Shown: one piece after another, positions 52,111 through 60,447 of the stretch
Layout: every line of letters starts with the position of its first letter
How positions within the stretch are numbered: the stretch's first letter is position 1
Assembly: GCA_003130835.1 (NCBI GenBank)
Contig: QEXX01000023.1
Coordinates: 16,713-80,712, forward strand
Direction: 5' to 3'
DNA from: Anaerolineae bacterium
Lineage (GTDB): Bacteria; Chloroflexota; Anaerolineae; Anaerolineales; UBA4823
Length of the DNA stretch: 64,000 nt
Made by a program: the position numbers and the translations under genes
Notes under the pieces: generated by a model
What the model saw: only the letters and a program-made list of their open reading frames with translations
The model's database searches: none
Told to the model about the DNA's origin: nothing

Positions 52111-53664
52111 TCACATCGGTATGTTGCCATGTTTGCGCGGCGGTGCTGAAGAAAACTTGTCCCGCAAGGCAGCTAGGGAGGCAATCACTTTTGGACGGGT
52201 TTCGCGCGGTTCAATCACATCGTCAACATAGCCAGCCTTAGCAGCATAATAGGGATTGTTAAATTGAGCGCGATACTGTTCTACTAACCTAGCGCGTTCA
52301 GCAGCCGGGTCGGCGGCTTTCTCGATGACTTTTCGGTACAGAATATTAACCGCCCCTTCTGCGCCCATCACCGCGATTTCGGCACTCGGCCAGGCATAGG
52401 TGACATCCGTTCCAAGATATTTACTGCTCATCACAACATAGGCACCCCCGTAGGCTTTGCGAGTGATGACCGTGATTTTAGGAACCGTGGCTTCAGAATA
52501 CGCATAGAGAACTTTTGCACCGTGGCGGATAATGCCGCTGTGTTCCTGATCAATGCCCGGCAAGAAACCAGGCGAGTCGACAAAGGTGAGAATAGGTACA
52601 TTGAAACAGTCACACATGCGCACGAAACGGGCAATTTTATCCGAAGCATCAATGTCAATAATGCCGGCCATTTCACTGGGTTCTTGAGCGACGATGCCAA
52701 CGCTATGACCTCCCATGCGCGCAAAGCCAATAATGGCATTTCTTGCCCATCCCGGTTGAATCTCCAGGAATTCACCATCATCTACGACGTGCTGAATGAC
52801 ATCGTGCATTCGATAGGGTTGAGCAGGATCAAGGGGCACAATGGAGTTCAACTCATCATCCATGCGCAGTGGATCATCGGTCGGGTGTATATACGGCGGA
52901 TTTTCAACGTTATTTGAAGGAAGATAACTCAACACTTTTTTGGTCAACCAGAGGGCTTCTTCTTCGTCCGAGGCAACCAAATGACAGGTGCCCGTGATCG
53001 ACATGTGGACTTCTGCACCACCTAAGGTTTCTGGATCGACAATTTCCCCAGTGACAGCTTTGATGACTTCTGGCCCGGTAATGAACATGAATGACTTTTT
53101 CTCAACCATAATGATTAGATCGGTGAGAGCCGGAGAATAAGCTGCCCCGCCAGCGCAAGGGCCTAACATGACGCTGATCTGGGGAATCACGCCTGAATAT
53201 TGGGCATTACGACGAAAGATTTCAGCGTAGCCACCAAGGCTACGAACCCCTTCCTGGATACGCGCTCCACCGGAATCAATCAGGCCGATAATTGGCACAC
53301 CATTCCGCATGGCTAAATCCATCACTCGACAAATCTTGTGACTCTGCATAGCAGAGAGCGTACCGCCATAGACCGTAAAATCCTGAGCATAGACGTAAAC
53401 GGTACGACCATTAATTTGACCATAACCGGTGACGACGCCATCTCCAAGATATTGTTCTGAAGCCATTCCCATTTCATCGGGTAAATTCGTAATAAAGGGC
53501 TCCAGCTCGTTGAAAGTTCCCTTATCGAGCAAGATATCTAATCGTTCGCGTGCGGTCAGTTTCCCTTTGGCGTGCTGAGTGGCAATGCGCTCAGGCCCAC
53601 CACCTAAACGCGCCTTTTCACGCAATGCTCTGAGTTCAGCAATTCTTGGATCTTCACTTGTCAT
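52111..53664 (-). CDS. mmdA: Methylmalonyl-CoA decarboxylase carboxyltransferase subunit
   Basis: A 517-aa acyl-CoA carboxylase beta/carboxyltransferase-type protein: GKLTARERLDILLDKG, YAQDFTVYGGTLS, GLIDSGGARIQEGV, PCAGGAAYSPAL, TVPKITVITRKAYGGAYVVM. The CT fold is that of MmdA or GcdA, not of OadA, so the likely substrate is methylmalonyl-CoA. It is the first gene of the operon, giving propionyl-CoA plus Na+ export. Confidence 0.93.
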   Translation of the reverse strand: MTSEDPRIAELRALREKARLGGGPERIATQHAKGKLTARERLDILLDKGTFNELEPFITNLPDEMGMASEQYLGDGVVTGYGQINGRTVYVYAQDFTVYGGTLSAMQSHKICRVMDLAMRNGVPIIGLIDSGGARIQEGVRSLGGYAEIFRRNAQYSGVIPQISVMLGPCAGGAAYSPALTDLIIMVEKKSFMFITGPEVIKAVTGEIVDPETLGGAEVHMSITGTCHLVASDEEEALWLTKKVLSYLPSNNVENPPYIHPTDDPLRMDDELNSIVPLDPAQPYRMHDVIQHVVDDGEFLEIQPGWARNAIIGFARMGGHSVGIVAQEPSEMAGIIDIDASDKIARFVRMCDCFNVPILTFVDSPGFLPGIDQEHSGIIRHGAKVLYAYSEATVPKITVITRKAYGGAYVVMSSKYLGTDVTYAWPSAEIAVMGAEGAVNILYRKVIEKAADPAAERARLVEQYRAQFNNPYYAAKAGYVDDVIEPRETRPKVIASLAALRDKFSSAPPRKHGNIPM

Positions 53665-53850
53665 AGGTCTGCTCCATCTTTCTTGATCATACTAAAGATT
53701 GATCGGACGGTTTAGTGATAGATTTCACATAGTCATCACCGAATTTAACTAGGAGGGGACTATCAAAAAGTATCTCTTTTTATGACATCTTTCACAACAA
53801 CAATGGATAGATCTTATCGCCGCTGGATTAAGAAAGGGGTACAAGTCTTC

Positions 53851-54864
53851 TCAAGGTTGATGCTTAGGATATTCGGGTGGGGTAGGTTGGTTAAAGATTT
53901 CATGGTAACCACGATCTAATTCATCATCTGAAAGGTGAGCATAGCGTTGGGTAACGTTAATCGATTTGTGCCGCGCCAATTCCTGAGCTAATTTGATATT
54001 TCCGCCGGAGCCTCGTAAAACGGTGGTGACAAAATAATGGCGAAACGAGTGTGGTGTGATCGCTTCAGGGTCTTCTCCTCTCAAAGCGAGCCGCACATGA
54101 TGCTCAATGATTTGGCGTCCGGTTGTGGTGGAGATGGGTTTGATTTTTTTACCAGCACCGCGATCATGCCGCGCAAAAATGGGTAAAGCAGCAATGGGTT
54201 TACCAGAAGACCCATCATAAGGGGAACGCTCTAGAAGGTATTCTTTAATCGCCTGCAATGCGCGCGTTGAGAACCGCACTACGGCTTGCTGATCCCCTTT
54301 GCCGATGATAATAGCTTTTTGTTCTGCCCAATCTAAATCGCCGCGCCTCAGGTTACAAGCTTCATGAATGCGCATCCCGGTATCAGCTAGGGTCAAAATC
54401 AAGGCTCTGTCGCGCAAAAGGCGCAACCGTTCAGCCGGCTTGCTCGGCAAAGATAATGTAAGATTTATTGCATATTTTATGATTTCTTCAATTTTATTCT
54501 TTGGGAACTGAGGTAAGCGCTGGCCAGAGCGTCGCGCCCGTTGGCGAATTAAGAGACGTACATTGGGAAGATTGATCGCGACGAATTGGGATGCAGAAAG
54601 GAATTCGTAAAAGCGATAAAGGGCTGTTAGATACAATTTTTCTGTAGCTGGGGAATAGGAACGCAGACCTTCTATAAAATCCAGCACGGCGGTTTCCTTG
54701 ATGGTCGATAGTGGTGGATCTTGCATACTGGCTTTCTTTTGGATCGTTTTCAAAAAGAACGCAAGGGCATTGGCGTAACTACGATAGGTATTTTGACTTC
54801 TTGAGTGCTGGATGATGTCCAAGAAATCGTGGATTGCTTGTTGAACGGTACTCGTTGTGCTCAT
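53851..54864 (-). CDS. Tyrosine recombinase (XerC/XerD-like)
   Basis: A 337-aa phage-integrase-family recombinase with an N-terminal SAM-like core-binding domain (about 5-100) and a catalytic domain. All catalytic residues are present: R165 (DTGMRIHEA), K189 (IIGKGDQ), H272 and R275 (PHSFRHYF), H299 (ARHKS) and nucleophile Y308 (TQRYAHLS). Xer proteins resolve chromosome dimers at dif. No phage or transposon genes adjoin. A 28-bp dif-like core lies at 54893-54920, overlapping the promoter, which suggests a self-contained recombinase/target-site unit. An integrative-element integrase is the alternative. Confidence 0.92.
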   Translation of the reverse strand: MSTTSTVQQAIHDFLDIIQHSRSQNTYRSYANALAFFLKTIQKKASMQDPPLSTIKETAVLDFIEGLRSYSPATEKLYLTALYRFYEFLSASQFVAINLPNVRLLIRQRARRSGQRLPQFPKNKIEEIIKYAINLTLSLPSKPAERLRLLRDRALILTLADTGMRIHEACNLRRGDLDWAEQKAIIIGKGDQQAVVRFSTRALQAIKEYLLERSPYDGSSGKPIAALPIFARHDRGAGKKIKPISTTTGRQIIEHHVRLALRGEDPEAITPHSFRHYFVTTVLRGSGGNIKLAQELARHKSINVTQRYAHLSDDELDRGYHEIFNQPTPPEYPKHQP

Positions 54865-54886
54865 TCCAAATGGCTCACTTGGTAAT

Positions 54887-54926
54887 CTTTATGCTTATGA
54901 TAATGATAGTTATCATAAGCATAAAG
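54887..54926. promoter_or_regulatory. Perfect 17-bp inverted repeat with 6-bp centre (dif-like site or operator)
   Basis: Arms CTTTATGCTTATGATAA (54887-54903) and TTATCATAAGCATAAAG (54910-54926) flank TGATAG (54904-54909). The inner 28 bp (54893-54920) have the 11-6-11 architecture of Xer dif sites, with ATAA and TTAT abutting the centre. The right arm contains the -10 of the recombinase promoter. It may be a Xer target, an autoregulatory operator, or both. Confidence 0.6.
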
Positions 54927-54940
54927 CCAGAGTTTGTCAA
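54912..54940 (-). promoter_or_regulatory. Consensus promoter of the recombinase gene
   Basis: Minus strand: -35 TTGACA (54935-54940), 17-bp spacer, -10 TATGAT (54912-54917). The predicted start falls near 54905, inside the palindrome centre. The leader is about 40 nt. Confidence 0.75.
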
Positions 54941-54981
54941 GCTGCTTTTTTACCTTACATTTTCTCCGAATATGGGAATTT

Positions 54982-55398
54982 TTAGCCAAATTTCGACTTA
55001 AAACGAGAATAAGAGCCAATATAGTCAATCCCCTTCCGAACTTTTATCATTCCTTCTAGTACTTTCGCATTCTTTCTTAATCGCTCAAAGATCTCCCCAA
55101 TGTTTTCCAAGTCTTTCTGTTGGATTGCCTGCATGAGCTGTGCCTTTAATTGCCCTACCCAATTCCATTCTGACCGGAACTGATCGGCTTTGATCCAGTA
55201 TTCTCTCTTTTCCCACGCAACGGATGTCTCTTGTACGCTGTTTTCGATTTCGTCAAGCATTAATGCGATAAACGATGCAATATCCAAAAGATCTGCATCC
55301 TTTTTAGCATTCTCAAACTCAGAAATTGCTTTTCCAATGAGCTTGAGTGCTCTTTCGCGCATACGAAAACCGTTTTCTGTCTTGATGATTCTGCTCAT
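54982..55398 (-). CDS. Orphan helical protein of unknown function, 138 aa
   Basis: A 138-aa, predominantly helical and charged protein (MRERALKLIGKAISEFENAKKDADLLDIASF, QLKAQLMQAIQQKDLENIGEIFERL) ending in SYSRFKSKFG. No family is recognised and no catalytic motif or membrane segment is seen. It lies upstream of the recombinase gene on the same strand, about 118 bp away, and is divergent from tRNA-Leu. Confidence 0.65.
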   Translation of the reverse strand: MSRIIKTENGFRMRERALKLIGKAISEFENAKKDADLLDIASFIALMLDEIENSVQETSVAWEKREYWIKADQFRSEWNWVGQLKAQLMQAIQQKDLENIGEIFERLRKNAKVLEGMIKVRKGIDYIGSYSRFKSKFG

Positions 55399-55434
55399 CG
55401 TTTGTTCCGAATTTTAAGGATAGGTTTCTTTTTA

Positions 55435-55463
55435 TTGACGGAAATGCAAGCCTTGCATATAAT
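55435..55463 (+). promoter_or_regulatory. Promoter of tRNA-Leu
   Basis: -35 TTGACG (55435-55440), 17-bp spacer (which holds a GCAAGCCTTGC palindrome), -10 TATAAT (55458-55463). The -10 ends 11 bp before the tRNA 5' end. Confidence 0.85.
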
Positions 55464-55474
55464 TTAAGCTGCTT

Positions 55475-55556
55475 GGGGAAGTGCTGGAATTGGCAGACAG
55501 GCATGACTTAGGATCATGTGCCGCAAGGCGTGCGGGTTCAAGTCCCGCCTTCCCCA
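55475..55556 (+). tRNA. tRNA-Leu (anticodon UAG)
   Basis: An 82-nt class II tRNA. The acceptor stem is GGGGAAG/CTTCCCC with discriminator A. The anticodon stem CATGA/TCATG encloses loop CTTAGGA (anticodon TAG). A long variable arm and a T-arm CGGGTTCAAGTCCCG are present. CCA is not encoded. Confidence 0.95.
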
Positions 55557-55576
55557 TATTGCTAGCATGACCATGC

Positions 55577-55624
55577 AAAGCCACTCCCAATTCAGCAGCA
55601 CCTTGGAGGGTGGCTTTTGTTTTC
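55577..55624 (+). terminator. Probable terminator of tRNA-Leu
   Basis: AAAGCCA (55577-55583) pairs with TGGCTTT (55611-55617), helped by CCC/GGG inside, and is followed by a T-rich TGTTTTC. It starts about 20 nt after the tRNA 3' end. Confidence 0.6.
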
Positions 55625-55836
55625 CCAAAGTTTAGAATTCATCAAAAAATCACCGATTGCCTTTGGCTGGAGTATTTCGCATCTGCTTTTCAAATCGATT
55701 CGGCAGATAGACGGACAGGTAAGCTTTTGCATTATACCATCAGCTTCAACCTGCTGTAGCTCCATTTCCCTTCAGTTTGTGCCAAAATGGATTGAGGCTT
55801 GGAGCATTCTGCCAGTTTGAATATCCTCATTTTTCA
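55625..55836. other. Non-coding stretch between tRNA-Leu and the tig promoter
   Basis: I see no credible gene here. A 67-codon open frame (55617-55820) overlaps the terminator, has no ribosome binding site and an unremarkable composition. Confidence 0.5.
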
Positions 55837-55884
55837 ATGCACTGATATAAAATTTATAATTCATTAATCAGTGCATGATATAAT
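55837..55884 (+). promoter_or_regulatory. tig promoter with extended -10 and an inverted repeat
   Basis: An extended -10 TGATATAAT (55876-55884) has no good -35. A perfect 10-bp inverted repeat (ATGCACTGAT at 55837-55846, ATCAGTGCAT at 55867-55876) ends at its first base, placing a possible regulator over the -35 region. Confidence 0.55.
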
Positions 55885-55936
55885 CATGGGAATATAGCAA
55901 AAACAACCATATCCCTTGATGAAGGAAAGTTGAGCC

Positions 55937-57439
55937 TTGAAAGTAGAAACAACAGAACTCGAGAATAGAATATTAAAGGTCGTTATCGACGCCACTCCAG
56001 AGGAAACCGAAACGTCTCGCCGAATGGCTGCCCAAAATTTGGGCAAGAAAGTGCGTGTTCCGGGTTTCCGCCCCGGCAAAGCACCCTACCCAATTCTATT
56101 AAAGCATCTCGATCCAGTTGTTCTTCAAGAAGAAACCATCCAAGTTTTCCTCGATCGGGCATATCCGCAGGTCTTGGATCAGGAAAACATTAATCCCTAT
56201 TCTCAGGGCAAGCTTGTATCGATTCGTAATCTGGACCCACTCAGTCTAGAGATTCACATCCCCCTTCGTCCGTTAGTTGAGCTTGGGGATTATCGTTCTG
56301 TTCGGGTTCCTTACGAACCTCCGCTGGTCAGTGAAGAAGAAGTTGACAAGGCGCTAAATCGGATACGGCAACTAAACGCCCTGCTCGAACCGGTGAATCG
56401 CTCAGTCCAAGAAGAAGACGTTGTCTATATCGATTTGGTTGGATACCGGATGGAAAATGGCGAGACTACCGATCAAATAGTTGTCGAAAAACAGGACTTG
56501 CCCATTGAAATCCTTTCCCCAGATAAAAACTCTTGGGAATATCCCTTTGAAGGATTTAGCAGAGAACTTATCGGCAAACAAGCCGGTGACCAATTAAGTG
56601 TACAATACCATTATCCTGAGGATGCACTGAGCAAATCTCTTAAAGGCATGACGGTCCACTTTGAAGCAAAAATTAAAGAGGTCAAAACAAAAATCTTGCC
56701 TGAACTGAACGATGAATTTGCCCAATCGCTGGGTGACTACAGCTCTCTTGAAGAACTCCGCAAATCTATTCGCTCGATGTTAGAGGAAGAATCATTAGCA
56801 AAATATCTTCAAGAGTATGACGAAAAAATCCTTCGAGAGATTATTCATTCATCTAAAATAGAATACCCTCTAGAATTAGCAGAAAATGAACGTCAGGCGT
56901 ACCTTAAAGAACTCAAAACTCTCCTAAGCCAATACCTAATGGACATCGATCTTTACAACAAAATTCGCGGCGTCAGCCAGGAACAATTTGAAGAAGAAGT
57001 CAATCAGGCTGTGGAGGACCGCCTCAGATCGAGTTTAGTTTTATTCGAAATTTCTAAGAAAGAGAATATAAAGATTAACCCTGATAGGGTGCGTGAGAAC
57101 ACACAACAGATGATGCAAGATCTGCTGGAAGAGACAAATCGTACCCGTGTACCGAACCAGACCTTGCAAACCATCGCCTACCGCCTTGCCGAACACAGTA
57201 TAATTGACCAAGTCTTAATGGACACTATGGAAAGATTACGACAGATTGCGAAAGGCGAAGAGATAGTTTCGGAAGAATCAGCGCAGGAGAGCCCGTCTGC
57301 TGATGGCGTAGAAAATCAATTCCAAGCCGAGTCTCGTGGAGATAGTCAGAGTCAAGAAAACTTAAGCGAAACAACCGAATCGGTGAGTGTTACACAAAAC
57401 GAGGAAACAACCATAAACTCCGTAAATGCGGATGAATAG
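55937..57439 (+). CDS. tig: Trigger factor, ribosome-associated chaperone
   Basis: A 500-aa trigger factor that binds nascent chains at the ribosome exit. The ribosome-docking loop GFRPGKAP is at residues 43-50. A PPIase (FKBP-like) domain lies at about 155-245 (EEDVVYIDLVGYR, FEGFSRELIGKQAGDQLS) and a helical C-terminal domain follows. An extra C-terminal tail of about 60 residues is acidic and Ser/Gln-rich (about 440-500). The start is TTG 55937 after GAAGGAAAG. It lies 40 bp upstream of clpP. Confidence 0.93.
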   Translation: MKVETTELENRILKVVIDATPEETETSRRMAAQNLGKKVRVPGFRPGKAPYPILLKHLDPVVLQEETIQVFLDRAYPQVLDQENINPYSQGKLVSIRNLDPLSLEIHIPLRPLVELGDYRSVRVPYEPPLVSEEEVDKALNRIRQLNALLEPVNRSVQEEDVVYIDLVGYRMENGETTDQIVVEKQDLPIEILSPDKNSWEYPFEGFSRELIGKQAGDQLSVQYHYPEDALSKSLKGMTVHFEAKIKEVKTKILPELNDEFAQSLGDYSSLEELRKSIRSMLEEESLAKYLQEYDEKILREIIHSSKIEYPLELAENERQAYLKELKTLLSQYLMDIDLYNKIRGVSQEQFEEEVNQAVEDRLRSSLVLFEISKKENIKINPDRVRENTQQMMQDLLEETNRTRVPNQTLQTIAYRLAEHSIIDQVLMDTMERLRQIAKGEEIVSEESAQESPSADGVENQFQAESRGDSQSQENLSETTESVSVTQNEETTINSVNADE

Positions 57440-57479
57440 AGACGAAGTGGCAGACTAGGATAGGTAAAGGAAGAGAAAT

Positions 57480-58112
57480 ATGGCAAAGATACAAACTCCC
57501 ACCTCACTTATTCCCATGGTGATCGAAACCTCAGGGCACGGTGAGCGAGCCTACGATATTTACTCGTTATTGCTCAAGAATCGCATCGTTTTTCTGGGAA
57601 CACCGATTAACGATCAGGTTTCTAACCTGATTGTTGCCCAATTGCTCTACTTAAGTAGCGAGGACCCTGAAAGCCCAATTCAGATGTATATCAACTCACC
57701 GGGAGGGCAGGTCTATGCAGGCATGGCAATCTATGACACCATGCAGATGATTCCCAACCCGATCAGTACGCTGGCAGTTGGCATGACTGCGTCGTTTGGG
57801 ACGGTCTTGCTAACGGCGGGGACAAAGGGACAACGCTACGCTCTCCCACATGCGACAATCCACATGCATCAACCATTGGGGGGCGCGCAAGGGCAAGCAT
57901 CCGATATAGAGATTCAAGCCAAAGAGATTTTGCGTCTAAAATCCCGCTTGAACGAAATCTTATCAATGCACACCGGTCAAAGTATCGAAACCATTGAAAA
58001 AGACACCGAACGCGACTTCTATCTCACAGCTCAACAAGCTGTGGAATATGGGATTGTCGATCAAGTCATGGAGATTCCTGAGGCGAAGCGGTTAGTGCCA
58101 CAGCCCAAGTAA
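57480..58112 (+). CDS. clpP: ATP-dependent Clp protease proteolytic subunit
   Basis: A 210-aa serine protease of the ClpP family. The catalytic Ser is S105 in [11 protein letters not shown], the His is H130 in HATIHMHQP, and the Asp lies in [36 protein letters not shown] is typical. Here Phe replaces the usual Met after the catalytic Ser (ASFG instead of ASMG). It forms the 14-mer with a Clp ATPase, which is not in the window. It is downstream of tig, a common bacterial order. Confidence 0.94.
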   Translation: MAKIQTPTSLIPMVIETSGHGERAYDIYSLLLKNRIVFLGTPINDQVSNLIVAQLLYLSSEDPESPIQMYINSPGGQVYAGMAIYDTMQMIPNPISTLAVGMTASFGTVLLTAGTKGQRYALPHATIHMHQPLGGAQGQASDIEIQAKEILRLKSRLNEILSMHTGQSIETIEKDTERDFYLTAQQAVEYGIVDQVMEIPEAKRLVPQPK

Positions 58113-58220
58113 ATGGTGTGGATAACCGCCAAAAGCCACATGATGGAACAGTTTCAGAGGGCGTTGATGGATAACCTCGATCATCGCCCTCTTTGCTAAC
58201 CTACCTCAACGGAAGAAACC

Positions 58221-59036
58221 ATGAGCCATCCGCAAAAGACCCCCATTAAAGCCCTGATTGTCGATATGGATGGGGTTTTATGGCGCCAGTCACAACCAAT
58301 CGGCGACTTAACGCGCATCTTTCAAAAGATTGAAGCCAAGGGCTTAAAGATCACCCTAGCCACAAATAATGCCACCTTAACGGTGGAGCAGTATCTCCAA
58401 AAATTAGCCTCGTTTGGGGTTGAGCTTTTGCCGGAGCAAATCGTCAACTCTCCCCAAGCTGCTGCAATGTACATGGTAAGACATTTCCAACCGGGCAGTA
58501 CGCTATTCGTAATCGGGAAAGACGGCCTGCGTCAAGAGATGCTTAAACACGGTTATGTGATCGCTGATGGAAAAGGTGATGCAGCAGTTGCAGCTGTGGT
58601 GGTCGGGATGGATTGGGACTTAAGCTTTGAACAGTTGTGCCAAGCGACCTTGTTTCTTCGAGCCGGAGCAGCCTTTATTGCAACCAACGGCGATCGTACT
58701 TTCCCAACTCCGCAAGGTCTTGTCCCGGGGGTTGGGGCGATTCTGGCTTTACTGGAAACCGCAAGCGAGAAAAAGCCCATCATCGTTGGGAAACCTGACC
58801 CGCTCATGTATCAAATTGCCCTTGACAGGATGCAAGTCTCACCCTCAGAATGCTTAGTGGTAGGTGACCGCTTAGAAACCGACATTCTGGGTGGACAACA
58901 ACTAGGCTGTCAGACAGCTTTAGTGCTTTCGGGTGTATCCACACTCCAACAAGCACAAGCCTGGTCTCCCCCGCCTGACCGAATCTGTCAAGACTTCGAA
59001 GAGGTCATTGATCAACTCGAAGCCCATGATGGATAG
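58221..59036 (+). CDS. HAD-IIA phosphatase (NagD-like)
   Basis: A 271-aa HAD-superfamily phosphatase. Motif I is VDMDGVLW (catalytic Asp at the second D), motif II is LATNNAT, and motifs III/IV are GKPDPLMYQIAL and VVGDRLETDILGG. The C2 cap fits the p-nitrophenylphosphatase/NagD group. The substrate is unknown; phosphoglycolate or nucleotide monophosphates are typical for relatives. The stop overlaps rlmN by about 11 bp. Confidence 0.9.
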   Translation: MSHPQKTPIKALIVDMDGVLWRQSQPIGDLTRIFQKIEAKGLKITLATNNATLTVEQYLQKLASFGVELLPEQIVNSPQAAAMYMVRHFQPGSTLFVIGKDGLRQEMLKHGYVIADGKGDAAVAAVVVGMDWDLSFEQLCQATLFLRAGAAFIATNGDRTFPTPQGLVPGVGAILALLETASEKKPIIVGKPDPLMYQIALDRMQVSPSECLVVGDRLETDILGGQQLGCQTALVLSGVSTLQQAQAWSPPPDRICQDFEEVIDQLEAHDG

Positions 59037-60081
59037 TCGTCCACTGATCTTTGACCGTTCACCCGAAGAACTAACGCAAATTTTACAGGAATGGGGCGAA
59101 CCCCCTTACCGGGTCAAACAACTCTGGTGGGGGCTGTATCGTAACCTCTGGAACAAAGCTGATCAATTCACAGTTTTCCCAAAAGCTCTGCGCCAAAAGT
59201 TAGAGGAGCAGTTTGCTTTTGAATCGCTTCAGGCGGTTAGAGAGTCCTGGTCTGATAACGGGCAAACAACAAAGCTCTTGTTCCACACGTTGCAGGGAAA
59301 ACCTCTGGAAACCGTCCTCATGCGCACACTTGACCGCAACACATTGTGCATCTCTTCTCAATCGGGATGTGGGATGGGATGTGTCTTTTGTGCAACAGGT
59401 CAAATGGGCTTCATGGCAAACCTCACCAGCGGTCAGATGATCGAACAAGTTCTATATTTTGTGCGAATTTTGAAAGAAGAAAATCGCACCCTATCCAATA
59501 TTGTTGTCATGGGAATGGGAGAACCCTTTCATAATTTTGAAAATGTCTTAGCTGCCATCGATCGTCTCAATGATCCAAACGGATTTAATTTCGGAGAACG
59601 CCGATTTACGATTTCGACCGTTGGAATCGTGCCTTTCATTCGAAAATTTGCTCATCTCAAACGACAAATAAATCTAGCGGTCTCGCTCCATGCCGCAACC
59701 GACGAATTACGCTCTGAACTTGTTCCGATCAATCGCAAATACCCGCTTAAGACGTTACTGGAAGCCTGTCATGAATATGTCAATACAACCAGACGACGCC
59801 TCAGTTTTGAGTGGGTAATGATCCGGGATGTAAACGACTCGCTTGAACAAGCCTCCCAATTGGTCAAATTGCTCAAAGGTCTGCTCTGCCATGTAAACCT
59901 GATTCCCCTGAATCCCACCGATCAATACAGCGGCAAAGCCCCTCCAAAACACAGGATTCAAGCTTTTAAGGCGTTGCTTGAGCAGCATCAGATACCGTGT
60001 ACTGTGCGGGTTCCGCGCGGCGTCTCAATTAAGGCTGGATGCGGGCAGTTAGCAGCGTTGCATCAAGGGCAAACTTCCTAA
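59026..60081 (+). CDS. rlmN: 23S rRNA adenine-2503 C2 methyltransferase
   Basis: A 351-aa radical SAM methyltransferase. I chose ATG 59026 (or 59029), which overlaps the end of the HAD gene; an upstream TTG would add an unusual 31 aa. Fe-S cluster cysteines are C115, C119 and C122 (SGCGMGCVFCATG). VVMGMGEPFHNFENV, FTISTVGIVP and NLAVSLHAATDELR match the family. Final PRGVSIKAGCGQL carries the methyl-carrying Cys region. It modifies A2503 of 23S rRNA and A37 of some tRNAs. Confidence 0.95.
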   Translation: MMDSRPLIFDRSPEELTQILQEWGEPPYRVKQLWWGLYRNLWNKADQFTVFPKALRQKLEEQFAFESLQAVRESWSDNGQTTKLLFHTLQGKPLETVLMRTLDRNTLCISSQSGCGMGCVFCATGQMGFMANLTSGQMIEQVLYFVRILKEENRTLSNIVVMGMGEPFHNFENVLAAIDRLNDPNGFNFGERRFTISTVGIVPFIRKFAHLKRQINLAVSLHAATDELRSELVPINRKYPLKTLLEACHEYVNTTRRRLSFEWVMIRDVNDSLEQASQLVKLLKGLLCHVNLIPLNPTDQYSGKAPPKHRIQAFKALLEQHQIPCTVRVPRGVSIKAGCGQLAALHQGQTS

Positions 60082-60197
60082 GTTTATGCTAGAATGAGGA
60101 TAAGTCTAGAGAGGGCATTGCTGTCGTATTCTTTCCCTACCCTCTTTCGGGACGGTTGCTTTGGTATCGGGAAATGTCTTTCTTATATGGAGGTCCC

Positions 60198-60428
60198 ATG
60201 AGCACCCATCAGTTGGTCAGATTGACCTATCCTTCTAACCTTCTGCGTGTTCCGGTCATCAATCAATTGATCAAGGAATTTGATATCACGGTTAATATCC
60301 TACGTGCCCAAATTGATGCTCAAAATGGTTGGATTGATATCGAACTTAGCGGTAATATGCACATCGTCGAAGAGGCAATCCAATGGCTACAAAACCAAGG
60401 CGTAAAGGTTGAATTTATCAAGGAATAG
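60198..60428 (+). CDS. NIL-domain small protein
   Basis: A 76-aa protein with the ferredoxin-like NIL fold seen at the C-termini of MetN-type ABC ATPases and some ferredoxins: VRLTYPSNLLRVPVINQLIKEF, VNILRAQIDAQNGWIDIELSG. The ATG at 60198 follows GGAGGT (60189-60194); an earlier frame start is rejected. It is standalone. It may act as a small-molecule sensor domain. It precedes the PP2C-like gene by 19 bp. Confidence 0.85.
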   Translation: MSTHQLVRLTYPSNLLRVPVINQLIKEFDITVNILRAQIDAQNGWIDIELSGNMHIVEEAIQWLQNQGVKVEFIKE

Positions 60429-60447
60429 GTCGCCGTGTAAAACAATC

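Noticed and set aside
53781..53920. Short plus-strand open frame near the recombinase 3' end
   Set aside because: It overlaps the recombinase C-terminus on the opposite strand and has no coding signs.
53851..55556. Integrated prophage or genomic island at tRNA-Leu
   Set aside because: I found no second copy of the tRNA 3' end and no phage or mobility genes beyond the recombinase; the dif-like locus explanation fits better.
55617..55820. 67-codon plus-strand open frame after tRNA-Leu
   Set aside because: It overlaps the likely tRNA terminator, has no ribosome binding site and no recognisable feature.
58933..59025. 31-residue N-terminal extension of RlmN
   Set aside because: It overlaps the HAD phosphatase deeply and is not typical of the family; the ATG at 59026 suffices.
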